From the NCBI RefSeq assembly GCF_044385915.1, contig NZ_JBISCC010000130.1:247426-311425 (forward strand): a stretch of 64,000 nucleotides of DNA, given 5' to 3'. The stretch is from Thalassobellus citreus. Its GTDB lineage: Bacteria > Bacteroidota > Bacteroidia > Flavobacteriales > Flavobacteriaceae. A program made the position numbers and the translations under genes. Positions 1 through 7,992 of the stretch are shown piece after piece. Position 1 is the stretch's first letter. Every line of letters begins with the position of its first letter. The notes under the pieces were generated by a model. The model was given only the letters and a program-made list of their open reading frames with translations, made no database searches and was not told where the DNA came from.

Positions 1-249
1 TAACTGATTTGCCGATAAAGGATCTTCAACTGGTAAATGTTGATTAATAGTTGGTGTATTATGATCTGCAACAGCAAACGTACGCTCTGGATACAATACA
101 CTTAAACCTCTACTTTTTAAACCAACAAAGGCTACAGGACTCGTAACTTCATGAATTAAATGACGGTCTATAAAAAACACATCTGGTCCATCTGCTATAC
201 TTCGCACTACATGCGAATCCCATACTTTATCAAACAATGATTTACTCAT
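1..249 (-). CDS. leuC: 3-isopropylmalate dehydratase large subunit, N-terminal part (cut by window edge)
   Basis: LeuC isomerises 2-isopropylmalate to 3-isopropylmalate with LeuD, using a [4Fe-4S] cluster, in leucine biosynthesis. Only the first 83 residues are visible. They begin MSKSLFDKVWDSHVV and contain IDRHLIHEVTSPVAF and TFAVADHNTPT, which match the LeuC N-terminus closely, including the DHN motif that opens the aconitase-type active site. The cluster cysteines lie outside the window. The start is the ATG ending at 249; a TAnnTTTG element 73 nt upstream could drive it. The rest of the leu genes presumably lies to the left on the same strand. Confidence 0.94.
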   Translation of the reverse strand, partial: MSKSLFDKVWDSHVVRSIADGPDVFFIDRHLIHEVTSPVAFVGLKSRGLSVLYPERTFAVADHNTPTINQHLPVEDPLSANQL

Positions 250-321
250 AATTCTATTTTATATTCTATTTATTTATATATTTATCATTACTAAAAATTA
301 ATTTCATTTTTAGCAAGTTGA

Positions 322-329
322 CAAATTTA
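322..329 (-). promoter_or_regulatory. candidate -7 promoter element for leuC
   Basis: The minus strand reads TAAATTTG, a full match to the Bacteroidota -7 consensus TAnnTTTG, 73 nt upstream of the leuC ATG. No TTG is present at the -33 position. A palindrome of A7-ctag-T7 type lies just beyond it (about 331-347). Confidence 0.35.
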
Positions 330-460
330 AAAAAAACTAGTTTTTTTAATAGGTATTAGGCAACAATCTATATTACTTTTATAATATTATTAATGGAATA
401 GAGAAAAAACGATTATAATTTAACAGAAAAGCAAAATTGATTATAAATTTTAAAGCCTAA

Positions 461-847
461 TTATTTTAATCTATCGTGCACATATTCTATTTGAGTTTTT
501 CCATGTGGTTTAACCTTTCCATCTGATCCAATATTTACCATTACAATGTTTGAAATAGTTATAATTGTTTCGTGAGTCATTTTGTTTCTTACTTCACAAC
601 TTAATGTTAATGATGCACTCCCAAAATTAACCACTTCAATGCCTATTTCTATAATATCACCTTGTCGTGCCGAGGCTTTAAAATCTATTTCACTTATGTA
701 TTTTGTTACAACTTTTTGATTCTCTAATTGTATGATGGTATATAACGCAGCTTCTTCGTCTATCCATTCTAATAATCGGCCACCAAATAACGTTCCGTTA
801 GCATTTAAATCTTCTGGTTTTACCCATTTTCTAGTATGAAATCTCAT
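461..847 (-). CDS. acyl-CoA thioesterase, single hotdog domain (YciA/BACH type)
   Basis: This is a cytosolic hotdog-fold protein that hydrolyses acyl-CoA to free fatty acid and CoA. The 128 residues span one 4HBT domain. Near residues 14-32 is the family signature NANGTLFGGRLLEWIDEEAA, with the glycine-rich loop before the long helix and the acidic residues of the active site. YISEIDFKASARQGD follows, as in YciA-like enzymes. It has the usual single-domain length. It stands alone and diverges from the next gene across a 210-bp gap. The physiological substrate length cannot be read from sequence. Confidence 0.88.
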   Translation of the reverse strand: MRFHTRKWVKPEDLNANGTLFGGRLLEWIDEEAALYTIIQLENQKVVTKYISEIDFKASARQGDIIEIGIEVVNFGSASLTLSCEVRNKMTHETIITISNIVMVNIGSDGKVKPHGKTQIEYVHDRLK

Positions 848-1057
848 GTGTTTTTAATAAATTTTAATATTCGTATTTACATGTTTTAGGCAAAGTAAAA
901 TCTATATTTTTTGAACTGATTCTGCTTCGAAATTACATCTAAAACATATTTTTTTTTAAAGATAAAAATCTATTTTGTTAATAACCCAGTTAACAAGTAT
1001 CGTTTTCAAAAATATTTTCAGGTTTAATAATTTATATTTTTATTAAAACTCTAAATC

Positions 1058-1474
1058 ATGAATGAAAGACACTTAAATTTAAAAAGTATTCGTCCTACCA
1101 TTGCCTCTGCAACAATTAATGATAATATGAGTAGTGATGAGCGTTTCCAGAATTTAGTATTGCGCCCTGTTATTAAACTTCAAAATGATTTGCTTATTGA
1201 AGTTTTTAAAAATTACATTGTTAAGCATAAATCTGTTTTTTATGGTTTAACACTTGAAAAACGGATAGATTATATTGAAAATACTATTCAGAAAGACATA
1301 AAATTTAGAAACTCCTTAAAAGGTATGATTATCGGGCAATTTACTGTTGAAGAATATTTAATTTATATTCAAAATTCATCAGCATTAAACAAGCGTATGA
1401 TGAATATTGTAAAAGAACGTTTATTGAGTAATATTCAACTTTTTGAAAAACCTGAGTTGCTAGAAGCTGTTTAA
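1058..1474 (+). CDS. conserved flavobacterial hypothetical protein, 138 aa
   Basis: I recognise the type, a short soluble protein conserved in Flavobacteriaceae and sometimes labelled 'glyoxalase', but see no glyoxalase fold signature and assign no function. It is mostly helical, charged and lacks a signal peptide or membrane segment. A central stretch (about residues 85-115) reads KFRNSLKGMIIGQFT then EEYLIYIQNSSALNKRM, which looks like the conserved core. It is a single-gene unit, convergent with the DUF2461 gene; only 54 bp separate the two stops and no clear terminator is seen. Confidence 0.7.
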   Translation: MNERHLNLKSIRPTIASATINDNMSSDERFQNLVLRPVIKLQNDLLIEVFKNYIVKHKSVFYGLTLEKRIDYIENTIQKDIKFRNSLKGMIIGQFTVEEYLIYIQNSSALNKRMMNIVKERLLSNIQLFEKPELLEAV

Positions 1475-1528
1475 AATAAGCGTTAGCAAAAGATATGCGA
1501 TTTATCGCATGCTTTCGAAATGACAAAA

Positions 1529-2209
1529 CTAAATTAACGACTCACCATTTAAATCGGTAGTAAGCACATCGCTCATATAATCAAAATATGGGCGAATAGC
1601 TTTAAATGCATTACTTATTTCATTTATAAAATTAGGGTCTAGCACTTCTTTATCGGTATATTTCTTAGTAAATATATACTGTTTCTTTTTTATTAAATCG
1701 ATGGCTTTATGCTCTTTATTAAATCCGCGAGGTGCTGTTTTTACTTCATCACCCACAAATGTATTTCCCCAAATACTACTAAATTCCTCATTAGATAATA
1801 TCTCTCTAATTTCAGAGTCGTCCATTTCAAATTCTTTACGAATACGCATTAAATCGGCTGGAGCAGGTTCCCAAAAACCAGTTGCAATAAAACTTTCATT
1901 GTTAGGTTGAAGATGCAAATAATAACCACCTCTTAAATGTGGCTTGGTTCTATGAAACGAACCTCCAAAATGTGTTTTGTAAGGTAATTTGTTTTTTGAA
2001 AAACGCACATCTCTATAGATTCTAAAAATTTTTAATTTATCAATAGAATCATGTGTGTTTAAGATTTCATAAATTGTATTATAAAATGCCTTAACGTCTT
2101 TTTCAATAGCTTTAAATTCCGGTTTGTTTTCGTTAAACCAATCGCGATTGTTATTTTTTTCTAATTTCTTGAAGAACGAAAACACGTCTTTTGACACTGT
2201 ATGACTCAT
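1529..2209 (-). CDS. DUF2461 family protein
   Basis: The 226-residue protein has the layout of the DUF2461/TIGR02453 family. An N-terminal FFKKLEKNNNRDWFNENK helix pair is followed by the RIYRDVRFSKNKLPYKTHF segment (about residues 63-82), GGYYLHLQPNNESFIATGFW (about 94-114), and a C-terminal region ending in a helix that carries the PYFDYM segment. No catalytic chemistry is established for the family. It is probably cytosolic, with no signal peptide. It lies 67 bp downstream of the pseudouridine synthase on the same strand and may be co-transcribed with it. Confidence 0.85.
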   Translation of the reverse strand: MSHTVSKDVFSFFKKLEKNNNRDWFNENKPEFKAIEKDVKAFYNTIYEILNTHDSIDKLKIFRIYRDVRFSKNKLPYKTHFGGSFHRTKPHLRGGYYLHLQPNNESFIATGFWEPAPADLMRIRKEFEMDDSEIREILSNEEFSSIWGNTFVGDEVKTAPRGFNKEHKAIDLIKKKQYIFTKKYTDKEVLDPNFINEISNAFKAIRPYFDYMSDVLTTDLNGESLI

Positions 2210-2276
2210 AATTGTTTAATTGAAAGATTAAAACTTATGTCGTTAATTGGTTGTCTAAATTACAAAACACCATTAA

Positions 2277-3053
2277 CTATTCAAATTCAATACTATTAAG
2301 AATTAAACCCGAAGCAGGTGCAATATAATTCATTTTAATGTCGCTATCTGGCTTCAAACTGTTTTCTATCGTTTCTATAGTCAATTTACCTTTACCTAAA
2401 TCGATGAGAGTCCCCATGATTAATCGAATTTGATTACGCATAAACCCTTTGCCTCTCACTTTTAATAAGTATGTTTTTTTAGGAAAATAATTAGCTGTAT
2501 ACACGGTGTTTTCTACCAATTCGCAACTTAGAATTTCACGATTATAGATGCCATTATCAGTAGGACGAAAACAGTAGGATTTAAAATAGTGCTCACCTTC
2601 AAAAAGTTTAGCACCTTTTTTCATGATATCTATATCTAAATCATCTAAAATAGTCGTCATTATTGGTGCACAAAACGGATGACATTTTTCACCGTAAGCA
2701 AACAAATAAATATATTCTTTAACTTTTGAATGCTGAATGATATTAAATTGAGCATCAACTTCTTTAATACCTAACGCTCGAATATCTTGTGGCAAATTAT
2801 GATTAAACAACTCTAAAAAAGCAGTTTCATCTTCAATAGGTTCAAATAGAAACAATTCGAATGCAGCACTTTCAGCCGAAACCATTGCATCAGTTCTTCC
2901 AGAACCCAAACTTTTAAATCGTTTGCCTTCTAAAATAAAATTTAAGGTTCTATCAATCATCAAGTGAATCGTTTTTACATCAGGTTGTTTTTGCCAACCA
3001 TGAAAACGATAGCCTAAATATTGAATGGTAATAACGTAGAAGTATTTTTTCAT
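2277..3053 (-). CDS. truA: TruA-family tRNA pseudouridine synthase (divergent)
   Basis: TruA enzymes convert uridines in the tRNA anticodon arm to pseudouridine. The 258-aa length and order of elements fit: N-terminal YLGYRFHGWQKQP, catalytic aspartate in GSGRTDAMVSA (about residue 54), RNPQIR-like loop GFMRNQIRLIMGTLIDLGKG near residues 203-222, and a C-terminal ASGL segment. The motif after the catalytic Asp reads AMVSA, not the usual AGVHA, so this may be a Bacteroidota-specific TruA branch with altered target choice. It is divergent from the next gene. Confidence 0.85.
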   Translation of the reverse strand: MKKYFYVITIQYLGYRFHGWQKQPDVKTIHLMIDRTLNFILEGKRFKSLGSGRTDAMVSAESAAFELFLFEPIEDETAFLELFNHNLPQDIRALGIKEVDAQFNIIQHSKVKEYIYLFAYGEKCHPFCAPIMTTILDDLDIDIMKKGAKLFEGEHYFKSYCFRPTDNGIYNREILSCELVENTVYTANYFPKKTYLLKVRGKGFMRNQIRLIMGTLIDLGKGKLTIETIENSLKPDSDIKMNYIAPASGLILNSIEFE

Positions 3054-3150
3054 TTAAATTTTAAAAAGAGCTGGGAAAGTAAGTTAATTATTAATTATAA
3101 CAAAAATTTTATAACTTGTATTGCTATTAACTAACTATAAATAAATTATT

Positions 3151-3570
3151 ATGAATGCAACATTAACAAACAAGCCTCCTATCTGGTTTTGGATTGTGAG
3201 TATAATAGCTCTAATTTGGAATGGACTTGGAGTTAACGGATATTTAAGTCAAGCTTATAATACTGAGAGCTATAGAAACTCATATACACCTGAACAGCTT
3301 GAAATTGCTGCTAGTTTACCTTCTTGGACTATGGGTGCTTTTGCTATCGCAGTATTTTCAGCACTTATTGGAGCAATTTGTCTTTTATTGCGAAAAAAAA
3401 TAGCATACAGTTTATTTTTAATATCATTATTGGCTGTTATTGCGCAAATGGGATATTCACTAACAAAAGGCTATACTGACAATATTGCAATGACTATTAG
3501 CATTATTGTTTTTGCTATTTTCTTAGTATGGTTTTCAAAAACATCAAAGTCAAAAGGTTGGATAGCTTAA
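3151..3570 (+). CDS. small four-helix membrane protein of unknown function
   Basis: The 139-residue protein has four predicted membrane segments (about residues 10-30, 60-80, 84-103 and 110-130), with a soluble loop of about 25 residues after the first that carries YNTESYRNSYTPEQ. No cysteine or charged transport motif is conspicuous. Proteins of this type occur in flavobacteria as uncharacterised inner-membrane proteins, and I assign no function. It is monocistronic, and a strong bidirectional terminator follows 14 bp after its stop. Confidence 0.75.
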   Translation: MNATLTNKPPIWFWIVSIIALIWNGLGVNGYLSQAYNTESYRNSYTPEQLEIAASLPSWTMGAFAIAVFSALIGAICLLLRKKIAYSLFLISLLAVIAQMGYSLTKGYTDNIAMTISIIVFAIFLVWFSKTSKSKGWIA

Positions 3571-3583
3571 TATCAAATATTAT

Positions 3584-3628
3584 GAAACAAAAAAGGTGTT
3601 AAGTTTAATCTAACACCTTTTTTGTTTC
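3584..3628. terminator. bidirectional intrinsic terminator between the membrane protein gene and the his operon
   Basis: A perfect 18-bp inverted repeat (3584-3601 with 3611-3628) surrounds a 9-nt loop. The GGTGTTA/TAACACC core is flanked by A and T runs on both sides, so it should stop transcription from both converging units. Confidence 0.9.
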
Positions 3629-3634
3629 AATTAA

Positions 3635-4228
3635 TTATTTATGCCTTCCTATTAATTCCTTTTCAATATCTTTTAAAGTAAACCCTTTGGCTTGTAACAA
3701 CATTAGATAGTGAAACAATAAATCTGCCGACTCATAAAGAAACAACTCATCATTATTATCCATAGCCTCAATAACGGTTTCAACAGCCTCCTCGCCTACT
3801 TTCTGAGCTACTTTATTAATGCCTTTTGCAAATAAACTAGCTACATAAGATTTTTGAGTATCTTTATTTGCAACACGTTCAGTAATAACATCTTCTAAGG
3901 TTGAAAAGAAACCATAATTTGATTTATTTTCTTCTCCCCAACAATTGTCTGTTCCTTTATGACATGTTGGTCCAACTGGATTTACTTGAATAAGTAAAGA
4001 ATCATTATCACAATCGTTCTTTATATCTACCAGATTTAAAAAGTTACCACTTTCTTCGCCTTTAGTCCATAAACGCTGTTTACTTCTACTAAAAAAAGTT
4101 ACCTGTTTTGTATCTATTGTTTTTTTATAGGCTTCATCATTCATATACCCCAACATCAATACATTTTTTGTTGTAGCGTCTTGAATTATTGCTGGTACTA
4201 GTCCGTTTGAATCGTATTTAATTTCCAT
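3635..4228 (-). CDS. hisIE: bifunctional phosphoribosyl-AMP cyclohydrolase / phosphoribosyl-ATP pyrophosphatase
   Basis: This fusion catalyses the second and third steps of histidine biosynthesis. The N-terminal HisI domain (about residues 1-105) has VLMLGYMNDEAY, FFSRSKQRLWTKGEESGN and the zinc-site region DCDNDSLLIQV...GPTCHKG. The C-terminal HisE domain (about 108-197) has a MazG-like helix set with KVGEEAVETVIEA and the acidic ESADLLFHYL. Length is normal for the fused form. It is the last his gene, separated from hisF by 113 bp holding two palindromic elements and followed by a terminator. Confidence 0.96.
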   Translation of the reverse strand: MEIKYDSNGLVPAIIQDATTKNVLMLGYMNDEAYKKTIDTKQVTFFSRSKQRLWTKGEESGNFLNLVDIKNDCDNDSLLIQVNPVGPTCHKGTDNCWGEENKSNYGFFSTLEDVITERVANKDTQKSYVASLFAKGINKVAQKVGEEAVETVIEAMDNNDELFLYESADLLFHYLMLLQAKGFTLKDIEKELIGRHK

Positions 4229-4239
4229 AATATTGTTAT

Positions 4240-4257
4240 TCCTGTAAAGTCAGGAAC
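4240..4257. repeat. palindromic element of CCTG...CAGG type, hisF-hisIE junction
   Basis: TTCCTG and CAGGAA arms of 6 bp surround a 6-nt centre. The outer arms resemble those at 7679-7697 and 7993-8011 in the same operon. Confidence 0.6.
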
Positions 4258-4295
4258 CTTATTAATTTGACTTCAATTTATAATCGGTACTAAAA

Positions 4296-4324
4296 TGACA
4301 CTTCGACTGCGCTCAGTGTGACAT
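4296..4324. repeat. REP-like palindromic element, hisF-hisIE junction
   Basis: An imperfect palindrome has core CTTCGACTGCGCTCAG and TGACA-type ends (TGACACT...AGTGTGACA). It resembles dispersed short repeats common in Bacteroidota intergenic DNA, and its G+C content is far above its surroundings. Confidence 0.65.
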
Positions 4325-4341
4325 TATTAGTGTAACAGAAG

Positions 4342-5097
4342 CTATAATCGTACTTCTATATTGTTTTCTTTTAATTCTTTTTTCAAATCTGGAATAGGGA
4401 TTTCTCCAAAGTGAAATACACTTGCTGCTAATGCGGCGTCTGCTTTTCCTTCTTTAAAAGTATCTATAAAATGTTGAACATTTCCTGCACCTCCAGATGC
4501 TATTATTGGAATATTTAATTCCTCTGATAATTTAGCTAAAGCTTCATTAGCGAATCCGTTTTTAGTACCATCATGATTCATAGAAGTAAATAAAATTTCT
4601 CCTGCGCCACGTTCTTCAACTTCCTTAGCCCATTCAAATAAATCAATATCTGTTGGAATACTGCCGCCTGCTAAATGCACTTTCCAAGCACCATCAACTT
4701 GTTTTGCGTCAATAGCCACTACGACACATTGACTCCCGAATTTATTAGATAATTCGTTAACCAATTCAGGTCTTTTTACTGCAGAAGAATTAATAGAAAC
4801 CTTATCTGCACCACATTGAAGCAATGTATCTACGTGTTCTACTGAAGAAATACCACCTCCTACTGTAAATGGAATATTGACTTGTTCAGCAACATGTAAA
4901 ACCATTTCTAAAGTAGTTCCTCTGCCTTCTAATGTGGCAGAAATATCTAGAAAAACTAATTCGTCTGCTCCAAAATCAGCATATTGCTTTGCTAATTCTA
5001 CCGGATCTCCTGCATCACGTAAATCGACAAAATTAACGCCTTTTACAGTACGTCCGTTTTTAATATCTAAACAAGGAATAATTCGTTTTGTTAACAT
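4342..5097 (-). CDS. hisF: imidazole glycerol phosphate synthase, cyclase subunit
   Basis: HisF is the (beta-alpha)8 barrel that uses ammonia from HisH to turn PRFAR into imidazole glycerol phosphate and AICAR. The 251 residues match standard length. The catalytic Asp lies in RIIPCLDIKNGRTVKG (about residue 11) and the second in CVVVAIDAKQ (about 130). Phosphate-binding loops TVGGGISSVE and IIASGGAGNVQHF are present. The start codon directly abuts the hisA stop, which indicates translational coupling. Confidence 0.97.
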   Translation of the reverse strand: MLTKRIIPCLDIKNGRTVKGVNFVDLRDAGDPVELAKQYADFGADELVFLDISATLEGRGTTLEMVLHVAEQVNIPFTVGGGISSVEHVDTLLQCGADKVSINSSAVKRPELVNELSNKFGSQCVVVAIDAKQVDGAWKVHLAGGSIPTDIDLFEWAKEVEERGAGEILFTSMNHDGTKNGFANEALAKLSEELNIPIIASGGAGNVQHFIDTFKEGKADAALAASVFHFGEIPIPDLKKELKENNIEVRL

Positions 5098-5832
5098 TTA
5101 TACAAATTTCTCTAATTGTTTTAAACTTATTCTGTTTTCATAAATAGCTTTCCCAATAATAACACCTTCACAGCCTATTTCTTTTAAAATTGGTAATTCA
5201 TCAATATGTGAAATACCTCCTGAAGCTATTAAGCTTACAGATTGCGCATTGCTACTATTAGAACATTCTGATATAATTTGTTTATATAATTCTACCGACG
5301 GCCCTTGTAACATACCATCTTTAGAAATATCAGTACAAATAACATATTTAATTCTCTTTTTCTGATATGCCTTTATAAACGGAATAACATCTTCTTTACT
5401 CTGCTCCATCCAGCCACCAATCGATATTTTTCCATTGTCACTATCGGCACCCAAAATGATTTTTTCAGCACCATATTTAGACAACCAACCTTCAAAAGTT
5501 TCTGGGTCTTTAACAGCAATACTGCCACCAGTTATTTGTTTTGCTCCAGAATTAAAGGCGATATGTAAATCTTCATTTGTTTTTAAACCACCACCAAAAT
5601 CTATTTTAAGATTCGTTTTAGATGTGATTTGTTCCAACACTTTATAATTTACAATATGCTGCGCTTTGGCACCATCTAAATCGACTAAATGCAAATATTC
5701 AATACCTGAATCTTCAAACATTTTTGCAACTTCAAGTGGGTTTTCGTTATAAACTTTTTTTGTTTCGTAATCTCCTTTGGTTAAACGAACACATTTTCCG
5801 TCTATAATATCTATGGCTGGTATTATTCTCAT
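5098..5832 (-). CDS. hisA: ProFAR isomerase
   Basis: HisA converts ProFAR to PRFAR by an Amadori rearrangement and is a (beta-alpha)8 barrel paralogous to HisF. The 244 residues include RIIPAIDIIDGKCVRLTKGD with the catalytic Asp near residue 8, the phosphate loops DFGGGLKT and LIASGGISHIDEL, and VICTDISKDGMLQGPS with the second catalytic Asp. It is separated from hisH by 2 bp and fused end to start with hisF, so hisH-hisA-hisF form a tight translational block. Confidence 0.97.
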   Translation of the reverse strand: MRIIPAIDIIDGKCVRLTKGDYETKKVYNENPLEVAKMFEDSGIEYLHLVDLDGAKAQHIVNYKVLEQITSKTNLKIDFGGGLKTNEDLHIAFNSGAKQITGGSIAVKDPETFEGWLSKYGAEKIILGADSDNGKISIGGWMEQSKEDVIPFIKAYQKKRIKYVICTDISKDGMLQGPSVELYKQIISECSNSSNAQSVSLIASGGISHIDELPILKEIGCEGVIIGKAIYENRISLKQLEKFV

Positions 5833-5834
5833 TT

Positions 5835-6473
5835 TTATAAATCTAAAAAATTCTTCAAAATTTGTTCTCCTGCTAAACTACTCTTTTCTGGGTGAAATTG
5901 AACACCATAAAAATTATTATGCTGTAAAGCAGATGCGTAATTAATATCGTAATCTGTTGCAGCTATGGTTTCTTTACAATGTTCGGCGTAATAACTATGA
6001 ATTAAGTACATATATTCATTTTCTTTTATGCCTTTAAATAAATCTGATTTTAGATCTTTTATAACATTCCAGCCCATTTGCGGTACTTTCACATTGTCAG
6101 CAAAACGTTTAACATCTGTTTGAAAAATGCCTAACCCTTTGGTGTTTCCTTCCTCTGTCGATTTACAAAGTAATTGCATCCCTAAACAAATTCCTAAAAC
6201 GGGTTGTTTTAAAGTTGGAATCAATTTATCTAACCCACTTTCTCGCAACATTTTCATAGCACTACTCGCTTCTCCTACGCCTGGGAAAATAATTTTGTCG
6301 GCAGCCATAATTTCATCAGGATCATTTGACAAAATAGCATTAACACCTAAACGTTTAAAAGCAAATTGTATGCTTTTTATATTTCCTGCTCCGTAATTTA
6401 TTATAACTACAGTTGCCCCATCTAGCTTCCCCGAAGGGGAAGAACTCTCATTCTTTTCTATAAATTCACTCAT
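5835..6473 (-). CDS. hisH: imidazole glycerol phosphate synthase, glutaminase subunit, with an element-derived N-terminal extension
   Basis: HisH is a class I glutamine amidotransferase that supplies ammonia to HisF. The triad is visible: Cys in GICLGMQLLC, and His and Glu in FYGVQFHPEKSS. The normal N-terminus begins around VVIINYGAGN (about residues 21-30). Here about 20 extra residues precede it, and the stretch SSSPSGKLDG is the in-frame translation of a palindromic element (6415-6445). No ATG, GTG or TTG lies between that element and the conserved core, so the ATG at 6473 is the only reasonable start and the protein must carry the extension. Confidence 0.95.
   Translation of the reverse strand: MSEFIEKNESSSPSGKLDGATVVIINYGAGNIKSIQFAFKRLGVNAILSNDPDEIMAADKIIFPGVGEASSAMKMLRESGLDKLIPTLKQPVLGICLGMQLLCKSTEEGNTKGLGIFQTDVKRFADNVKVPQMGWNVIKDLKSDLFKGIKENEYMYLIHSYYAEHCKETIAATDYDINYASALQHNNFYGVQFHPEKSSLAGEQILKNFLDL
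6415..6445 (-). repeat. REP-like element translated in frame in hisH
   Basis: The element contains the perfect palindrome CTTCCCC-gaa-GGGGAAG (6426-6442) followed, in the minus orientation, by a GATGGGGC tail. A related element lies at 6491-6521 in the opposite orientation. This copy encodes part of the HisH N-terminal extension. Confidence 0.7.
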
Positions 6474-6490
6474 ATTTTTAGTAATCTTTA

Positions 6491-6521
6491 ACTCCTTCCC
6501 TTTGGGAAGGTTGGGATGGGC
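6491..6521 (+). repeat. REP-like element, hisB-hisH junction
   Basis: The perfect palindrome CCTTCCC-ttt-GGGAAGG (6494-6510) is followed by a TTGGGATGGGC tail. It is the same type as the element inside hisH but inverted, and fills most of the 50-bp gap between hisB and hisH. Confidence 0.7.
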
Positions 6522-6523
6522 TT

Positions 6524-7660
6524 TTATAGCATTCCTTTAGTACTTGGTAAAAACATTTTGTTTGAGTCTCTTTTCACTGCCATTTTCATAGCTTTTGCGA
6601 AGGCTTTAAAAATGCCTTCTATTTTGTGATGTTCGTTTACGCCTTCTGCTTTAACATTTAAATTACATTTGGCGCCATCTGTAAACGATTTAAATAAGTG
6701 AAAAAACATTTCTGTTGGCATATCACCAATTTTTTCACGCTTAAACTCTGCATCCCATTCTAACCAGTTTCTGCCTCCAAAATCGACAGCTACTTGCGCT
6801 AAGCAATCATCCATTGGTAAACAGAATCCGTAACGCTCTATGCCTAATTTATTACCGAGTGCCTTATTGAATAATTCGCCCAAAGCAATCATGGTATCTT
6901 CAATGGTGTGGTGTTCATCAACATTTAAATCTCCATCAACTTTAACCGTTAAATCCATAGCGCCATGACGCCCAATTTGATCTAACATATGATCGAAGAA
7001 AGACAAACCGGTATCTATATCATTTTTACCAGATCCATCTAAGTTTAGTTTTATATAAATCTTAGTTTCATTGGTGTTTCGCGTAATTTCTTCTACACGA
7101 TCTTCAAGTTTTAAAAACTCATATATTTCAGACCAATCTGTACTTGTTAAAGCAATACAATCTAAAATACTTTGTTTAGATGTTTCTATTTCATCGGCTC
7201 CTAACTCTGGATCTTCAGATAAATAAATACCTTTGGCTCCTAAGTTTTTAGCTAATTCCATATCGGTAATTCTATCACCTAATACGAAAGAGTTTGCTAA
7301 ATCGTAGTCTTCAGAAAAATATTTAGTCAATAAACCTGTTCTTGGTTTGCGTGTTTCTGCATTTTCATGAGGAAAGGTTTTATCAATACACACTTCTGAA
7401 AACACAACACCTTCTTTTGCAAACGCATCAATGACTTTATTTTGAGCTGGCCAAAAGGTGTCTTCAGGAAAAGAATCTGTTCCTAATCCATCTTGATTTG
7501 TTACCATAACCAATTCGTAATCCAACTCACTAGCAATTTTTGCCATGTATTGAAATACTTTTGGATAGAATTCTAGTTTTTCTAAACTATCTAGTTGGTA
7601 ATCTACTGGTGGTTCTAATACTAATGTGCCATCTCTGTCTATGAATAATACTTTTTTCAT
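6524..7660 (-). CDS. hisB: bifunctional histidinol-phosphatase / imidazoleglycerol-phosphate dehydratase
   Basis: This fusion supplies steps 6 and 8 of histidine biosynthesis. The N-terminal HAD phosphatase (about residues 1-165) starts KVLFIDRDGTL with the two catalytic aspartates and has VMVTNQDGLGT and GDRITDMELAKNLGAKG. The C-terminal IGPD domain (about 185-378) has the manganese-binding segments FFDHMLDQIGRHG, DEHHTIEDTMIALG and NEHHKIEGIFKAFAKAM. I chose the ATG at 7660 immediately before the HAD core. A longer reading from 7690 would add ten unconserved residues lying across a palindrome. Confidence 0.95.
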   Translation of the reverse strand: MKKVLFIDRDGTLVLEPPVDYQLDSLEKLEFYPKVFQYMAKIASELDYELVMVTNQDGLGTDSFPEDTFWPAQNKVIDAFAKEGVVFSEVCIDKTFPHENAETRKPRTGLLTKYFSEDYDLANSFVLGDRITDMELAKNLGAKGIYLSEDPELGADEIETSKQSILDCIALTSTDWSEIYEFLKLEDRVEEITRNTNETKIYIKLNLDGSGKNDIDTGLSFFDHMLDQIGRHGAMDLTVKVDGDLNVDEHHTIEDTMIALGELFNKALGNKLGIERYGFCLPMDDCLAQVAVDFGGRNWLEWDAEFKREKIGDMPTEMFFHLFKSFTDGAKCNLNVKAEGVNEHHKIEGIFKAFAKAMKMAVKRDSNKMFLPSTKGML

Positions 7661-7678
7661 GCTTAATTTATTAAGCAA

Positions 7679-7697
7679 CCCTGAATTCATTTCAGGG
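7679..7697. repeat. palindromic element of CCTGAA...TTCAGG type, at the 3' end of the GIY-YIG ORF
   Basis: CCCTGAA and TTCAGGG arms of 7 bp surround a 5-nt centre. The end of the GIY-YIG ORF (last codons and stop) lies inside it. A second small palindrome, GCTTAA-ttta-TTAAGC (7661-7676), lies between it and the hisB start. Confidence 0.65.
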
Positions 7698-7980
7698 TCT
7701 TATTAATATCTAATGTTTCTAGTTTTGGATTGGCTTCTTTTAACAGATTCCATTTCCATTCTTTACGCCAATTCTTTAATTGTCTTTCACGAGATTTGGC
7801 TTTTTTTATTTCATTGAAAGTTTCAAAATATACTAAATCTGTTACATTATATTTTTTAGTAAATAATGCTCCGTTTCCTTTTTTATGTTCTAATAACCTT
7901 CTTTTCAAATTATCAGTATATCCAATATATAATACTGTTCTATTCTTATTTGATAATATGTAACAATAAAAATTAGTCAT
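7687..7980 (-). CDS. stand-alone GIY-YIG domain protein (UPF0213 type) inside the his operon
   Basis: The 97-residue protein is a single GIY-YIG nuclease-fold domain. YCYILSNKN supplies the first strand, LYIGYTDNLKRRLLEHK the YIG strand and conserved Arg helix, and ESFNEI-like YFETFNEIKKAKSRERQLKNW the catalytic-Glu and basic helix. It sits between hisC and hisB, where it has no role in histidine synthesis, and is bracketed by two CCTGAA/TTCAGG palindromes. Its 3' end is inside one of them. This fits insertion as a small cassette. Targets are unknown; stand-alone members are often annotated as putative endonucleases without proof of activity. Confidence 0.88.
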   Translation of the reverse strand: MTNFYCYILSNKNRTVLYIGYTDNLKRRLLEHKKGNGALFTKKYNVTDLVYFETFNEIKKAKSRERQLKNWRKEWKWNLLKEANPKLETLDINKTLK

Positions 7981-7992
7981 TGTTTCATAAGT

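Noticed and set aside
1341..1526. Minus-strand ORF opposite the conserved hypothetical gene
   Set aside because: It is antisense to a better-supported gene, shows no recognisable features and has no candidate start context.
7661..7690. An N-terminal extension of HisB by ten residues from an upstream in-frame ATG
   Set aside because: It lies across a palindromic element, has no counterpart in HisB proteins, and the ATG at 7660 sits directly before the conserved HAD motif.
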